Shown here: piece after piece, positions 20,391 to 33,795 of the stretch
How positions within the stretch are numbered: the stretch's first letter is position 1
Layout: every line of letters starts with the position of its first letter
Assembly (NCBI GenBank): GCA_019054805.1
Contig: JAHQIY010000004.1
Coordinates: 4,402,001-4,466,000 of the forward strand
DNA from: Brachionus manjavacas
Lineage: Eukaryota; Rotifera; Eurotatoria; Ploima; Brachionidae
DNA: 64,000 nt
Direction: 5' to 3'
Program-made: the position numbers and the translations under genes
The notes under the pieces: generated by a model
Seen by the model: the letters and a program-made list of their open reading frames with translations, nothing else
Database searches by the model: none
What the model was told of the DNA's origin: nothing

Positions 20391-23300
20391 ATGACAAAAG
20401 CAAAAATTACCTTTTGCAATGAGCAAAAGCTAATTCAAGAAGAGAAGGAAAGACTGCGAAAGCTTCGCATAATTCAAGTAAGGGAGATTTCGAAGCAAAA
20501 TGCGGCAAATTTGCGCCAGGCTTTCCGAAACGAGAAGGATAAAGAAATAAAAAAACAGCTCGATAAAAAAGAGGTAAACTGAAGTTGTAAAAAAACTCGC
20601 CAACAAAATTGTTTAAAAAAAATCTTAGACTGTTAAAAAACACGAATACGAAGAAAATTTTAATGAAATTAAACAATTTGTTCAAAGAGAAATTGACAAT
20701 ATTGGTAGTGGTCACCTGTCAGCGGCAAATTATGTAAAATTAAAAAAAAAAATTTTTAAATTAAATTCTCTCATTCGAAAATCAATCAAGGATGACAAAA
20801 TTGAGTTCAGACAAAAGCAAGCAGCCGAATTCGAAGAAAGAGCGGCAATCCGAGGTCGAACTGCATTTCTTGCTGAAAAAGCTGAACGAGCTGAAGCTGA
20901 GAATAAAGAAAATGCTCACATAGTAGCTCGGCAAAATGCCCTTGAACAAGAGAAGGTGAGAGCTGCCAAAATAGCCCAACTTCCGAAACCAACCGATGAT
21001 AATTTAGAAAGTGTGGTTTCAAAAAAACCAGTTAAACTTGTTTCGATGCACGATGTTGATGCTTTTATGACCACTAGATACCACATGCCCGAAACTTTAG
21101 TTAAAAAGGCCTCAATGGAAGAAATGGTATTAAAAAAATGAAGATAAAAAAAAGTAAATTTTTTTTCTAAAGGACAACTTTGATGCCCGTCAAAGTGCTG
21201 TTGATGAAGAACTTAGGCTAAAAAATTTCGAGCATGAACTTAATAGGCAAAGCAATGAACGAAACGAAAAAGCTCGTTTAAGAGGAAAACATGCTCTAGA
21301 AAAAGAAATTCTCAGCGAGGTGACATTTAAAAATAGACGTAATAAACTTTTTTTTAGAAAAAATTTTTTTTTCCCTAGAATTACAATGATATAATGAAAG
21401 AGTTGAACATTTTGGAGCAAGCTGATCGAGAAAAACGTCAAAAAGAGCTCTTAAATATTCCAGTAAACATTTATAAAAGAATTTTTGTAATTTTTTTTTC
21501 TTTTCGTTTTGTAGAGAGAAATTTTTGTACCATCTTGGCAAAGAGAACAAGACAAAAAGGAATTTCAATTGGAATTAGAGAGAGAATTCGAAAAAATTTA
21601 CATTGATGCCAATATGCGTAAAGAAGAAATGCCTGAGCCAATAGATCCGACCAAGATTGACGAAATGAGTCAAAATGGCATCGGAGAAGATAGTGAATTA
21701 GATTTAACAGTTCTGAATGAAGAACCTCAAATCTCAGAAGATGTTGTGCCAATTAAATTAGATGCTGAAATTTTCAAACAAGACCAAATTCCTCTCAAAG
21801 TTTCACCAAATCCAGCGGAAAATAATTCTGCAAAATGCTCGCCAAAGTCCATCGAGCAGAATGGTCTTCAGTCTTCAAAAGAGCCCCTACCTGAAAGTAC
21901 AGAACAGCACTTGAATAGTGCAAATAATTATTCGAAAAATCAATCATGTAATAACTTAAATTTGGTGATTTGATTTTTTTTTAATTTTTTTTGTTAAAGC
22001 CAAAGAAAGTATTGTATTAAGTAAATTACTGGAAAAGATTAAAAAACAGAGAGAAGAAATAGCTCAAAAATCTTCAGGCGTGAATCTATCACTGGAAGAT
22101 TCGAATGCAAGCGATCTACCTACAAATGATAAAGATTGCGAAGAAAAGCAAAAAAATGAAGAAAATCTAATCGAAAAATCCTTGAATGAATCTAGAAAAT
22201 CAAAAGCAGCAAATGAACTGAGCGTCGAAGAAAGTGAACCATCTGAGTCAAGCGAGGAATTAAGTTATACACTAAGTTTAAATTCAAATACGCCCAGATC
22301 TGATGTTGAAACAAATGATAAGAAAGCTTCTCTTAATAATAGAGAAAAAAAATTAATAAAAGGCATTATGATGTCAAGTCATAACGTGAGCTCTGTGAGA
22401 GATTTTACTCTTGATCATAACCGAATGATCCTGAATTCTAAAATGGAATCACAGCAAAACTTTAAAAGCAATGCGTATTCTATGGATTTATCACATGCGT
22501 CACGGGATATCATGGTTGCCGGACCTAAAGAACTTTTCAATAAAAATGTAATCTTTTTTCTATAACTATGAAGAATTTTTTATCAATTGTTGGAGCAACA
22601 AAAAATTTCTAAATAGGCAAAATAACTAAATGGGCCTAAAAAATAAATAAATACACTAGGTAGTCCAGAGTATAAAAATATTATATTTTGAAATTTCAGA
22701 GATTAAGAGGCATCTTAAAGATAGTGATCAAATTAAAATATCTTTTCAACTCAAAAAGTTCATCTTTAGATGTTAAAATTAATCAATGAATTAACTTAAA
22801 TAATTTTTATGTAACATATTCTACATTTAATGTAGATTTAAAAAATAAAATAATTAAAAAAAAATTTAATAAATCCATTGAAAAAATCGATTTTAAAATT
22901 TAAATTTTAAAAATTCATTTTTTGTAATGTCTTCTACCTCAAAAGTATTTGTATCTAGCATTCATTCATTCACACATTACAAATTCCTAATTAGTAAAAA
23001 ATGAAAAGATCGATGTTTCCTATCAAAATTGTTTAAATATAAAGTTTCAAAATAAACATGAGCTTATAAATCTAAATTTGAAAATCGGTTGTTTCAATGA
23101 ATTGATAATTTTTTTTTTTAAATTATTCTATTTTTTAAATATACATAACATATTAATATGTTACATTAAAATCAAAGTTAATTCAATGATTAATTTTAAT
23201 ACCCAAAGATAAGCTTTTTGAATTGAAAAGATATTTTGAATTTTTTTTTTACTTCAATATGCCATTTAAATGTGGTATTTATTGAAAAAAAATGTGAAAT

Positions 23301-26300
23301 TTTTTATTTAAAATATGTTTTTTGCAAATTTAAATTTCAGTTCGTTACAAATATCTTTTGATTAATTATTAATAAAGCCACATAGACAATTAGTGCATAA
23401 AGATATTATTAATTATGATTAAAAATAATTAAAAATTTGTTTTACAAAATAGTGGAGTATGTAGTTTTTTTTAAAGATGGAAAATCATAAAAAATGTTCA
23501 AATAAATCTACAAAAGATTTTACTTGAGTGATTATGTAGAGATTCATTTTTAATTAGACACTTTTTGCTCTAAATTAATTTTTGTATTTGCATATATATA
23601 CTGATTTGACTTAATATTTAGCCTTTAGCCTTTTCTATTCTATAGTTTTTTCATTCTATCCCGTGTCTCCCAGAAAAACATTCAAAAACTGCAAGTAATT
23701 CAAAATACATGTTCTAAGTCAATCTATCACTTACCATATGACACACCGTCTATTCAACTTTCTGGCCTTCTCGAGGACCAAAAGGTTGACAGAATCGAGT
23801 CTAGACTTAGAATTCTGGTGGAAAAGTGCATAAAAAAGAGTTAAATATATAAAAACACACTCATTACTTCACTCATACAGGATTATATTGATGTTTTTGT
23901 TGAAAGCTCAAGAAGTTCTGAACTTAAAAACCTCCTTTGTAAAGTCTCAAATGAGCTATTCCTATGAACAATTGTTTTTCTGTAGCATTTCCAATTTCTC
24001 TCTCAACTACTAATGTCACTTTATTAACTTAATATATTTTTTTTAAGGAAACTTTTTTAAAAATTTTAAATTACAATGGCGAAACGAGTTTTATTACTCA
24101 AAGCCATTTTTTTTAAATATTAAATAAACTAATTAAAAAAAAATATTTAGCCTTAGCTCGATACAGATAATCAAATAATTTTAAAATTTGATTTTTACTT
24201 AAATTTTTTGAAATAAACTTCCTAACTTCTTAATTCGGAAAGAATAGATTTTTTTTTAAATTCCGGTTTACGATATAATTCGGAAATTGTAACCCAGATA
24301 AGGGTTTTTAGAACCGATGAGTCCGGATTTTACTGTAATCTGAAATTTAAAGATAATTTTTTTATTGGCTTTATTAATAAAAAAGTCCTTTCTGAAAATT
24401 TAAAAGATTTAGAATATAAAAAACAAAGAGTGTTTAGAATAAATTTTAAATTTTTTTGAATTGAAATTTTAAATTTGCAAAAATTTTGATAAAATCAGCT
24501 TTAAAAAATAAGGTTTTGGATGTCTTTTGATTTTATTTTAACTGTTCGAAAAATAGACTTTTCGAATTTACCAATTTTTTCTAAATGACACGTTGAGATT
24601 ACAAGTGGCAAAATAAAAATTTGATCTTTTAGACTATTATTTAGGTGAAGAATTAATAAAAAATTTTCTCACTAGAAACATTTAAAATTTTTTAATCGTT
24701 TAGGATGTTAAATTAGCTATTGAAATAAAACAAAAGAAACTCCAGTAAGTTCATCTTTGAAAATAATTTTTCCAAAAATGACTATTTTTAATTTTTAATC
24801 CAGAAAACAGCAGCAAGAACTGGAAGAAAAACTTCATAAACTAGAAGAACAACAGAATGAATTGGAAAAACAAACGAAAAAAAACAATTCCTGCCAAAAT
24901 CAGTCATTATCGGAAACAAATAATTCCTTAACACTAAGCCATTCGATCAACTCAAATAAAAGCCTCAAGCTAACATCGGATAACACCGAAAAATCGAAAG
25001 CTCCTATTGATGAGGATGAAATAAAAAGAATTGATTACCAAAAGAAGCTCTTAGAATTAACATCTACCAAGACCTTGGCAAAATGTGCTGAGAACGATAG
25101 CCAATTTGACAAATTGATCGAAGATCGTAAAAAAGAAATACAGAAAAAGTTTGGTTTAGAAGTTCACTCGTCCTCAAATTCGAGTCTAAACACAATCAAA
25201 GACCAGAATACAATTAAGCAAAAACCAGTAAAAACCATGATCCAATCTGATGACAAACATACCATTTACTCTGGGGATTCAGGCTTTGTTTCTTCATCGA
25301 ACAATTACAATATGAATTTGAGGAATCAGCAAATCGTTAAACGACCGATAAATATAGCTGTAGAACAATTGAATAAGGAAGTACTGAACGCGGCCAAAAA
25401 CAAAAATCCAGTTGATTTGTTAAATTTTTTGAATGGCGAAATAAATGAGGAAGAGTATCGACGAAGATTATCTCTGATAACAAATCAATCGGACTCTACA
25501 TTAACTAATGAGCAGCTGTCAAAACTGTTCGGTCTTGAATTTTATGATTCAAACAATTTGAGTGACGTAAGAGATTCTTCAATTGAAAAAATAATCGGAT
25601 GGAGCATCCTTCAAGCTAAAATGGAAAAAGAAACAAAATCAAAATCATCAGGTCTTTGTTCTAAAACAAATATGAGTTCTGCTTCTTCTGACGATACCCT
25701 CAATGACCAGTCGTCAAACGATTTTTCAGACAATGATGACAAAAGTGATGATGGTCATTTGCTTATCATGTCTCTTTTAAAATCCAACAAAAATAACCAA
25801 AATGATCAAGTGAATAATTTGGAGTTCAAAAAACAAATAATTCAAGACCAATTGGAAATGGTCAGGCGACAAAAAGATCAGCTAGATATTCAACAAAGCA
25901 AAAATTGTAAAGCTTTTAACACTACAAGCTTGCCACCGCCTGTTAAGTTTAACAAATTCGTAAATGATCACAATTTACATGAGCTTAGCACAATTAAAGA
26001 AGTGGATACACCTATTAGCGAACGAAATGTTAAATTGACAAACTCAAATAGATATCAGGTAAATAATTATGCATAAAATTTCAAAAATCGCAATAGCGAA
26101 GAACAATTTAGGGAATTTTACGCAAATTTACACAAGATTTTAGTGATTTTTTGAATCTTTACACTTTTTTTAGAGATTGAAAAAAAAGTAATCCATTTCA
26201 CGTTAAAAATTTTGGTAATTTTGTATCGATTTCAGTGAAAAATAGTAGAGAAAAAAAAATTGATTTTACTAAAACACGGTCTTCAGACCCCGATTAAAAA

Positions 26301-29300
26301 AATTACTTTTTTAAATTTTTATTTTCATTATCAATACAAAACAAAATTTATTAAGGAACTTTAATTGGTAAAATTAAATTTTTTGTAAAAGTTTTAATTT
26401 TCTTTTCTCTTAGAAGTAATTTAAATTTAACGGCTAGAACAGGTTCCAAAGCTTTAAAAGCGTTTGGATCCAAAAAAGAACATAATTTCTATATTTTGAA
26501 AATCTAGTTTACACGTAAGTTTGCAAATAGATGAATTTTTTTAAATAATCATTTATCTAATAATATCGTAAAATATCGAATAATATCTTAAAATTTTTTA
26601 AAATATTTATGATCAAAATCTTTTTGTTGAATCCCCGGATCCGGGTTTTAACAGCCGAAAATTCGGTAAGGGTTGAATTATTCGCATTAATGGATATAAA
26701 TTTTCAAAAAATATCAAAATACGTAACCTCCCCTGAACCAAATCCTAAAAATCCTATATTTTTGAGATTTTTTTGAATGATTGTATCGATTCTACGGTTC
26801 TTGCCCGAAATTTTATCAGGTGATAACTAAAATATAATCTTTCAGTCACGTTATCAGAAATGATAACAATTTATTCTTAATGATAACATTTTCTAAAGTT
26901 TGATATAAAAAATTTATAATTTTTATTCATAATTTTCATTACATTAAATGTAATATTTTATAATTATTGTAAAATTCATTTAAAAATATTTATCAAAATT
27001 GAAACTTCTAAAAATTGAAAATTTTATTAAAAAAGTATTAAGCAACAAAACAAATTCAAAAGCTTGCCCAGAATGAGGCAAATTTATGGAAGGAGATCGG
27101 GTGATCAAATTACATTTGGCTAGTTCACATAAAATAAATTCAATTTAGAGATTTTTAATTACTCTTATATTTGATATTTACATAAATTTAGAAAAAGTAA
27201 TAAATAAATAACAACTGTATTTTTTTATTGCTTATTAAAAAAGGAAATCGATATAATAATTGATAATTCCGGTCTAATCAACAAACTTGAACATGAACAT
27301 TTATTTATAAAATTTTTCTTTTACAGCTTTTTCTATCTGTAATCTTAACTCTTATTTTGACCTAAAATTCAAACGGTGTTTCTTTTTTCAATACTTTTCA
27401 ATGTGCTATGTGCAAGGAGCTACCATAGATGACCTCCTGGTAGGCCACCTCCGCAAGCTAGTCTTGCTGTAGCTTGTATTACTAATATTTTTATTTTTAA
27501 TATTCATAAAATATCTGTTATAGACTTATATAAAAGTCAGGAAAAAAAAAGTCTTAGTAAACAAGTCAATACTTTGACTTATTTCAAAAATTTAAAAAAA
27601 ACAAGTCAAGATTTTTACTTATTTTAAGAATAGAATCAAAATAAATGAAAAATTATAAGTATTGGAATTTTTTATTCAGGAAAAAATAAAATTATTTGCT
27701 TAAATTTATTTTTCAGTGTAAATATTGAAACATGATTTTTTAAACAATTCACATAATTCTCATATTCTTTTTAAGTGAATTTATTTAATAAAAAGCAAAA
27801 AAAATTGTGCTTAAAAAAATTTTAGAAATAAATTAAACAAGATAAAAAATATCAAAGTTCTGACTTGCACTTGACTTGTGACTTGTGACTTTTATACAAC
27901 TCTGATCTGATATCATTTGCTATCCTGACAACATTTTTTTAAATGATATGAATGTTCAACAAAATAAATGTTCAACTTTCTATAAAATTTATCTGATAAC
28001 GTAACTAAAAGATAAGATTTAAGTTTTCACCTGATAACATAACCAGTAGAGTACCTAAAAATAACATTTTTTGTTATCACCTGATAAAATTTCGGGCAAC
28101 ACCCGATACCCCTAACCCTAACCCATACCGGAATTTCGACTGCTAAAATCCCAATTCTGGTAATGAATAATTTTAAAAATTTTAAATTTTATTTAATCAA
28201 ATATTTTTTATAAAAAATACCACAATAAAACTTTTAAAGAAACATCTATGATTTTTTTTAAATTTAGAATTTTATTGAATCGTGATTTGTTTTATGCTTA
28301 AAATAATTCTAAATTTTATAATTGAAATTTAATTTAGGTACAAAATGTTTTATTTTATATATTAATTGAAATCTTAAGTTAATTTTTCACTTATTAAGTT
28401 TTAATAAGTGAAATATTAAGCATTAATCGGACGAATGAACCAAAATAATTCAGTCATGACATGTGGAGCTTCTTTGGAAAAAATAGAATTTAAAAAAGAA
28501 TAAAAGATTCTTAAAAATAAATAGAATTTCAAAGATTTGAGAAAATTAACAAACAAGTAATACATTCTCTTCTATTAAACATATGAAAAGCATTATTACA
28601 TTCCTGATATATGTTTATATACAAAAACAAGGTATTCCCCAAAAATTATCTTATGATCATTCTATAAAAGCAGAATCGATTTGCTTTTCCATTTTGTTTT
28701 TTAAGTATCAAACTATTGATTTGCATCAAAATTGGAGATTTTTTGTGAATACACCGATTTCTTAACCAATTTATATTTAAATTCCAATAATTCAAAATAA
28801 AAATTATTTTTCTATAAAATGAAAGAATTTTTAGAGTCCCTTGCTAATTTTGGTGTATCTAATTAATTTGGTTAAATAGGATCTCAATTTTCAAGAATTT
28901 ATTTTTTAATAAATTAGGATAATACTAAAAATGGTTCAAAAATTTTCTAGTTTATAACAATTTCTTTTTAATTTTTTAATTTTTGTAATTCTTTTTAAAT
29001 TTATTCAATTAAAAAGCGGTTGAAATTTGACTTAGCAAAAATGTATAAATAAAATAAAAAAAAAAGTTTATAAATTTCTTAATTTTTTTAGACATCCGGA
29101 ATCAACAAAAGCAGTATTAACCTAACAACCGTGTCCTCAATGGATGCATCTTCAAGTAGCTTAGAAAATGTAACACAACTAAATGAGTCTAATCAAGTCC
29201 AAACGTCAAGAACAGCTAATATGCAAAGTCAAAATCAGTCTCATGGAATATCAGCCATATCTTCGGCCATTTCACCATCTACTTCTCTTTTCTGTACAAC

Positions 29301-32300
29301 TATTGTAGAAGAAAATCTTTCTCAGTCTAACAAGAACCACAGCTCGAAATCATTTTCAGCATCTAGCTCTTCATTTACTTCTACCTCAACTCCTATTGTT
29401 CAAACATCAAATTCTAAGACAAAGACTAATTATGAAGAATTGAGATCAAATCAAAAACAGCTACTAAACATGTCTTTGTTCAATTCATCGAATAAATCAT
29501 CTTACAGCTCAAATTCAAATTCACCTAGTTCTGAAAAAGCTCATAAAATTGAATATGGCGAGCTAATATTTAATTCTTTGGCCACAAACAATTTGTCTGT
29601 GTCCCAAAATACAACAAGTCAAACTTCACTTTCAAATAGTGTTCAAAAGCCAGTTGCTTTCAAGACCGAGTCAACATCGGACACATCGGATTTATTCAAA
29701 AAATATAATCTAAATTCAAACAACAACAACAACAATAACAGTGACAATTCCCAATCTTCAACCAACAACAAAAAATGGTTTGACATATTGGCATCGACTA
29801 CTGACGAAGAAAAATCAGTGTCTCAGAGTAGATTGTCGACTTCGAAATTATCACAGGGTCCCTTGCTCGATGATACACTCGAAAATGATCAGGACTCTAA
29901 AATTTTTTCTCTGGTAGCGAGTGAAAACAAGTCCTCATTAATGTCGGCTTCGCCTTCAGTTCTCATCAATTCTCTAAATTCAACCAAAATGGAAACTTTG
30001 AGAGACCTTGAGCCTGAAAGTGAAATGAGAAGTCTTAAAAGTTGTAGCTATGCTAGTGAGGAAAACAGCTCTTTTCGATCCAATAATGGCATGTTTGGTA
30101 AATTTTTGAAAAATTACAACTCAACCACTGGCGCTAGTGTCATGGATGAGCCTGAAATTTCATTTGTAAGCTACAAAACAATTAGCAATCCTGTATCGCC
30201 TAGAACGGCCCAGAGCTTTTCGGAATATTCCAGACAAAGCTCTGAATCAAGCTATTCTTTGATAAAGCAACAAAAAAAACAATTGTCGCAGCAATTTGCT
30301 GATTTTTCTTCAATAGAGCAACCTAGTAGCCTTTCTTCATCACAGTTTAAAAGATCATTCACCACAACTATTCCGTTTGAGACCACCAGCATGCTGACAA
30401 ACAATGAATCTAGTGTTCCTTCGAGAGAAAATTATTCCGAGGATGTATCAAGGACAGAGTGCTACAGTGAAAAAGTCTGCGAGAGTGACAGACATGATGT
30501 GAACAATTCGAAAAAAAGCGAATCAATTTTAACATTTTACGATCAAGAGTTGACAAATCTGACTCCATTTAATAAAAAATGTGAATCTACAATTTTTTTA
30601 AAAACTCTTGTCCAGAGCGAGGAGGACTTACACAATTCGACAATGATTTCGCTCAAAGAGGCGAATACATTGAACAAACAGCAGTCCACATTCTGGAACT
30701 CTACACCAATGGTATCCAGTTCGGAGTTGAAGTTTACGACAAACCAGTTTCAAGACAGCTGCACATTTGAAAACTTTGGTCAAAATGAAAATACTAATGA
30801 ATCAGCGAGTCTGATGTATTTCAATGAATCTACCAATTGCAGCTTTGCAGTAAGTTGATAGTGGGGTTTTTTACTATTTAGAAAAGTTCGTTGTAGCAGA
30901 AGTAAAAGGTGTTTTGAAAAAATGAAAATCAAACAATAGTCGAAAAAAAGCAAGAATGAAGTTATGAGTAATTTGGCAAAAATAGCAATTAAGTTCTAAT
31001 TTCATGGAAAACATAAAGGTACCTTTTAAAACCAACACCCGTCAATAATATCACAAAAATTACTGTAAAAGGTAAAATTTTTTCGATCTATTTACATCTA
31101 GTTAGCTGAATACCTATACAACCTTTTTCATCTAAAAAAATATCATTACATCAATATTTCAAATAAAAAAAAAACAAATGAAACATCAAAAACAGCATCA
31201 TAACTTACATCAAATACACCCCAAATGTTGATGATATTTTTGAAAAGAGAATAAAAATATTTAAATGGTGAAATGTTTTCATACGCTGAATAATATGAAT
31301 TCGCCAAAAAAAAAACTATTTCAAGACTCTGGAACAATACACTCTGATTTTCCTGACATTTTTTAAATTCTAGTAAAAGATTCAATGAATTATTTTCAGG
31401 CTCTTTTCTAAAATATAATCAGTTTTTGCATGTACCTGGAATGTTATCAGGGTATTTGCTTTTTATTTTAATTTTAATGTGACGATAATTTTTTATTGCA
31501 TGAAAAAGATTGAAAAAATATGAAAAATATGATTTTTTTTGTTATATTACACAATATTGACAAATGTTGGTTTTAAAATGAGTTTTAATTAAGTTATCTC
31601 CTAAATTAATGAAATAATCTTAACACTAGAAGGACGAAATTTTTTTGTCGGAGAAGGATGTAGGGTTCAAATTGACCCCTTTTTGATTATAACTTAGAAA
31701 ATATACCTTCTTATTTTTTAAAAAAACGAAGATTTTTAAGAGTTTTTTTTACACTTAAGTATGGCCACAATTTGAGGGTAAATAAAAGTTAAGAATTCGT
31801 GTTTTTAAATTATTTATTATAATAATAAGAGTTAAAAATTAGACAAACCATAACAAGGATTCTATTTTAATTTATATCCAGGTCATGATTAGTATTAGTT
31901 TAGTATTTAAATGAAATATTAAAAAAAAAAGTAATAAACTTAAATGTTAATTAAAACAAAAAATAAATATTTACTGTTGCTTACTATTAAATTTTTTGGA
32001 TTACTAAAACATGTAAATGTTTTGGAACAAAGGAGGGTCCTTTAGATCACTAAGACAAATAAGTTAAAAAAAGTTCAATTTGACCCCTCCGTCCTTCTGG
32101 TGTTAACAAAAAATTAGCTCTTAATTTAAGAAAACAATTTTCTAATTTCAATATTTTAGTTTTTTGAACTAATTCTTTTGGGCTCTAATTTTAATTAAAT
32201 TAAAAATAAATTTTAATTTCCCAGAAAAAAATAAAACATATTTTTATTCAAAGAAAAAGATGATATTAAAAAAACTTGTTCACTTAGCTTATTATTTTAT

Positions 32301-33795
32301 TAACTTTTTTGATCTACCTCTTCCACTTTTTACCACTACTTCTCCTTCTTTTTCGTCTTCTTCCATTTGAGGATCGACACAATTTTTAAATTTATTAAAT
32401 CTAAATCTAATCTGCTTTACTTGTTATTACTTTTTATTCTGTATTGAATCTTTTCCAGTGTTTTCCAGTGTGAATATCACTTAATCTTGTCTGTTAACTT
32501 TATAATAGACTTTTATTTTCTATTTCTTAATCGTTACAACGAGTGAAGATAAAGTTTTCGGAATTTTTTCAAAAGGTCATTACTCCTTCATTTTTAAAAA
32601 ATGAAGACTAAGGCCATATGATTTAGAAAGAGAATTTAAAGCTTTAATAAATTTATTTATAAACTTTTCTATTATATCATTTCTTTGAATTCTGTTAATC
32701 CAACTTTTGACACCTTCCATCACGGTCTGTATTGATGTTAGGCTGATTTCACGTAAAAATATATATATATGTCTAACAAATGAATTATCTAAAATCCTTG
32801 GGTCAAAAACTTCCCAAATTATACTGAAATTTAAGATTTTTTGTTTATAAAAATATTAAAATATTTGTAGTCTTTAACCCCGAGGTAGCTTGCAAGGTTC
32901 TACAGGAAATTAAAAAAAATTAATTTATGCTACAATATGCTACAACGAACAATATCATTGTTTTTTCAATCAAAAATTCACATCGAAAGAAGGATATTTT
33001 TGGAGACCACAACTTTTTGCCTTTATATCAATTTATTTTGTTTTAGCATTTTAGGGCACGTAATGATTTCTTAGAGGATCCAACCTGTAAAAAATGTGCT
33101 TATTGTCGATCCTTTTATACTATTATAAATAATGATTCTAAGAATCATATTAAAACTACAAATGATATTTTAGGAAAATCTCTTAGATATAACAAAGATT
33201 TTAAAAGTAACATGAAAGAACTAGCTCGAAATGTGACTCAAGAGTTTTATTTTGTTGATTTCGATGGAAAGAGCTATGATTTAAGGGATATTAGAAAAAA
33301 TGCTCTTCAAACTTCCTGTAGGAACCATCTCCAAAAGCTAAGATGCAACTTCAAAATTTCAAGTATTAAAGTTATATTTTAAGTTCAAATATTTTTCATT
33401 TACAATATTTTTAAATAAGTACAATTTACTAAATTTTACTTATTTGATTTAAATGATTTTAAAAAATTGCGTTTGATTTTTAATATTTTGTTCTCTTTAG
33501 TTCATTTCCTTGTGATTATAAAATATATTTCTTATTTTTGAATTTTTTCTTTTTTAAACCGAATGCTTAAAATTTTTTTTAGTCCAAAAAATGAAAAAAT
33601 TGAATCATGAAAAATCAAGGTAATTTTTTTAATTAAAGATTTTTAAAATTATTAATAATTTTTATTTAAAGATCTACAATGAATCAATTTTATATAAAAG
33701 AAAAAAAAGCAAAAGAAAATCGTTTAAAATTGGAGAACTATAATTCATATATAAAAGGCCGCAACAAGAAAATTTTTTCTAAACATAAATACTAA
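20391..33795 (+). CDS. CEP295: CEP295-like centrosomal protein
   Basis: Twelve exons: 20391-20573, 20629-21126, 21173-21319, 21379-21462, 21515-21947, 22000-22547, 24704-24744, 24804-26058, 29092-30849, 33047-33362, 33583-33619 and 33672-33795. Phase holds at every join, giving about 1807 residues. The N-terminus (EEKERLRKLRIIQVREISKQ), the block LPKPTDDN and the stretch with SWQREQDKKEFQLELEREFE match the N-terminal helical region of vertebrate CEP295, which builds and stabilises centrioles. The first about 560 residues are Lys/Glu-rich coiled coil; the middle (exons 8-9) is Ser/Asn-rich and disordered. The last exon, Lys-rich with KKAKENRLKLENYN, resembles an ALMS-type tail. Exon 10 is the least certain. 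The 57 bases at 20733-20789 could be a further in-frame intron. Introns 6, 8 and 9 are 2-3 kb and full of mobile DNA. The name is by likeness of the N-terminus. Confidence 0.75.
23660..24140 (+). mobile_element. LINE 3' fragment in intron 6 of the CEP295-like gene
   Basis: The plus strand encodes the end of a LINE polymerase: QKNIQKLQVIQNTCSKSIYH, then LPYDTPSIQLSGLLEDQKVD and RIESRLRILVEKC, then a stop, and later DYIDVFVESSRSSELKNLL. It is 5'-truncated. The 3' end has a small stem (AATGGC...GCCATT, about 24074-24107) and an AT-rich tail. The type resembles jockey/CR1-like elements. Confidence 0.7.
26801..28099. mobile_element. 1.3-kb inverted-repeat DNA element in intron 8 of the CEP295-like gene
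   Basis: Terminal inverted repeats of 27 bp: TTGCCCGAAATTTTATCAGG then TGATAAC at 26801-26827, exact reverse complement at 28073-28099. The interior is AT-rich without a transposase. It carries a nested hAT-type MITE (27521-27904) and, at about 27410-27475, a GC-richer piece (GGTAGGCCACCTCCGCAAGC) that may be another retroelement end. I find no clear target duplication. Confidence 0.75.
27521..27904. mobile_element. hAT-type MITE nested in the 1.3-kb element
   Basis: The ends read TAGACTTATATAAAAGTCA and, reversed, CAGAGTTGTATAAAAGTCAC, with multiple AAGTCA motifs inside. Flanks ATCTGTTA (27513-27520) and ATCTGATA (27905-27912) form an 8-bp target duplication with one mismatch. It belongs to the same family as the element at 41468-42126. 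Confidence 0.8.
31624..32102. mobile_element. piggyBac-type MITE in intron 9 of the CEP295-like gene
   Basis: Inserted at TTAA (31620-31623 and 32103-32106). Terminal repeats CACTAGAAGGACG and, reversed, CACCAGAAGGACG; subterminal GTTCAAATTGACCCC and its inverse. It is 479 bp without a transposase. TTAA targets and CACTAGAAGGA-like ends are typical of piggyBac. Confidence 0.8.
32280..32400 (-). mobile_element. Possible MULE transposase tail remnant
   Basis: The minus strand reads an acidic stretch followed by KSGRGRSKKLIK and a stop, similar to the AT-hook tail of the SWIM-type fragment at 40560-40935. Short and uncertain. Confidence 0.3.

Noticed and set aside
20407-21752. Minus-strand frames opposite the CEP295-like exons
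   Set aside because: Antisense shadows of Lys/Glu-rich coding sequence, which reads as Phe/Leu/Ser-rich on the other strand.
28583-28765. 60-codon plus-strand frame in intron 8
   Set aside because: Isolated, of biased composition, and out of phase with the flanking exons.
31146-31385. 79-codon minus-strand frame in intron 9
   Set aside because: Phe/Tyr-rich AT-driven frame without likeness or splice context.
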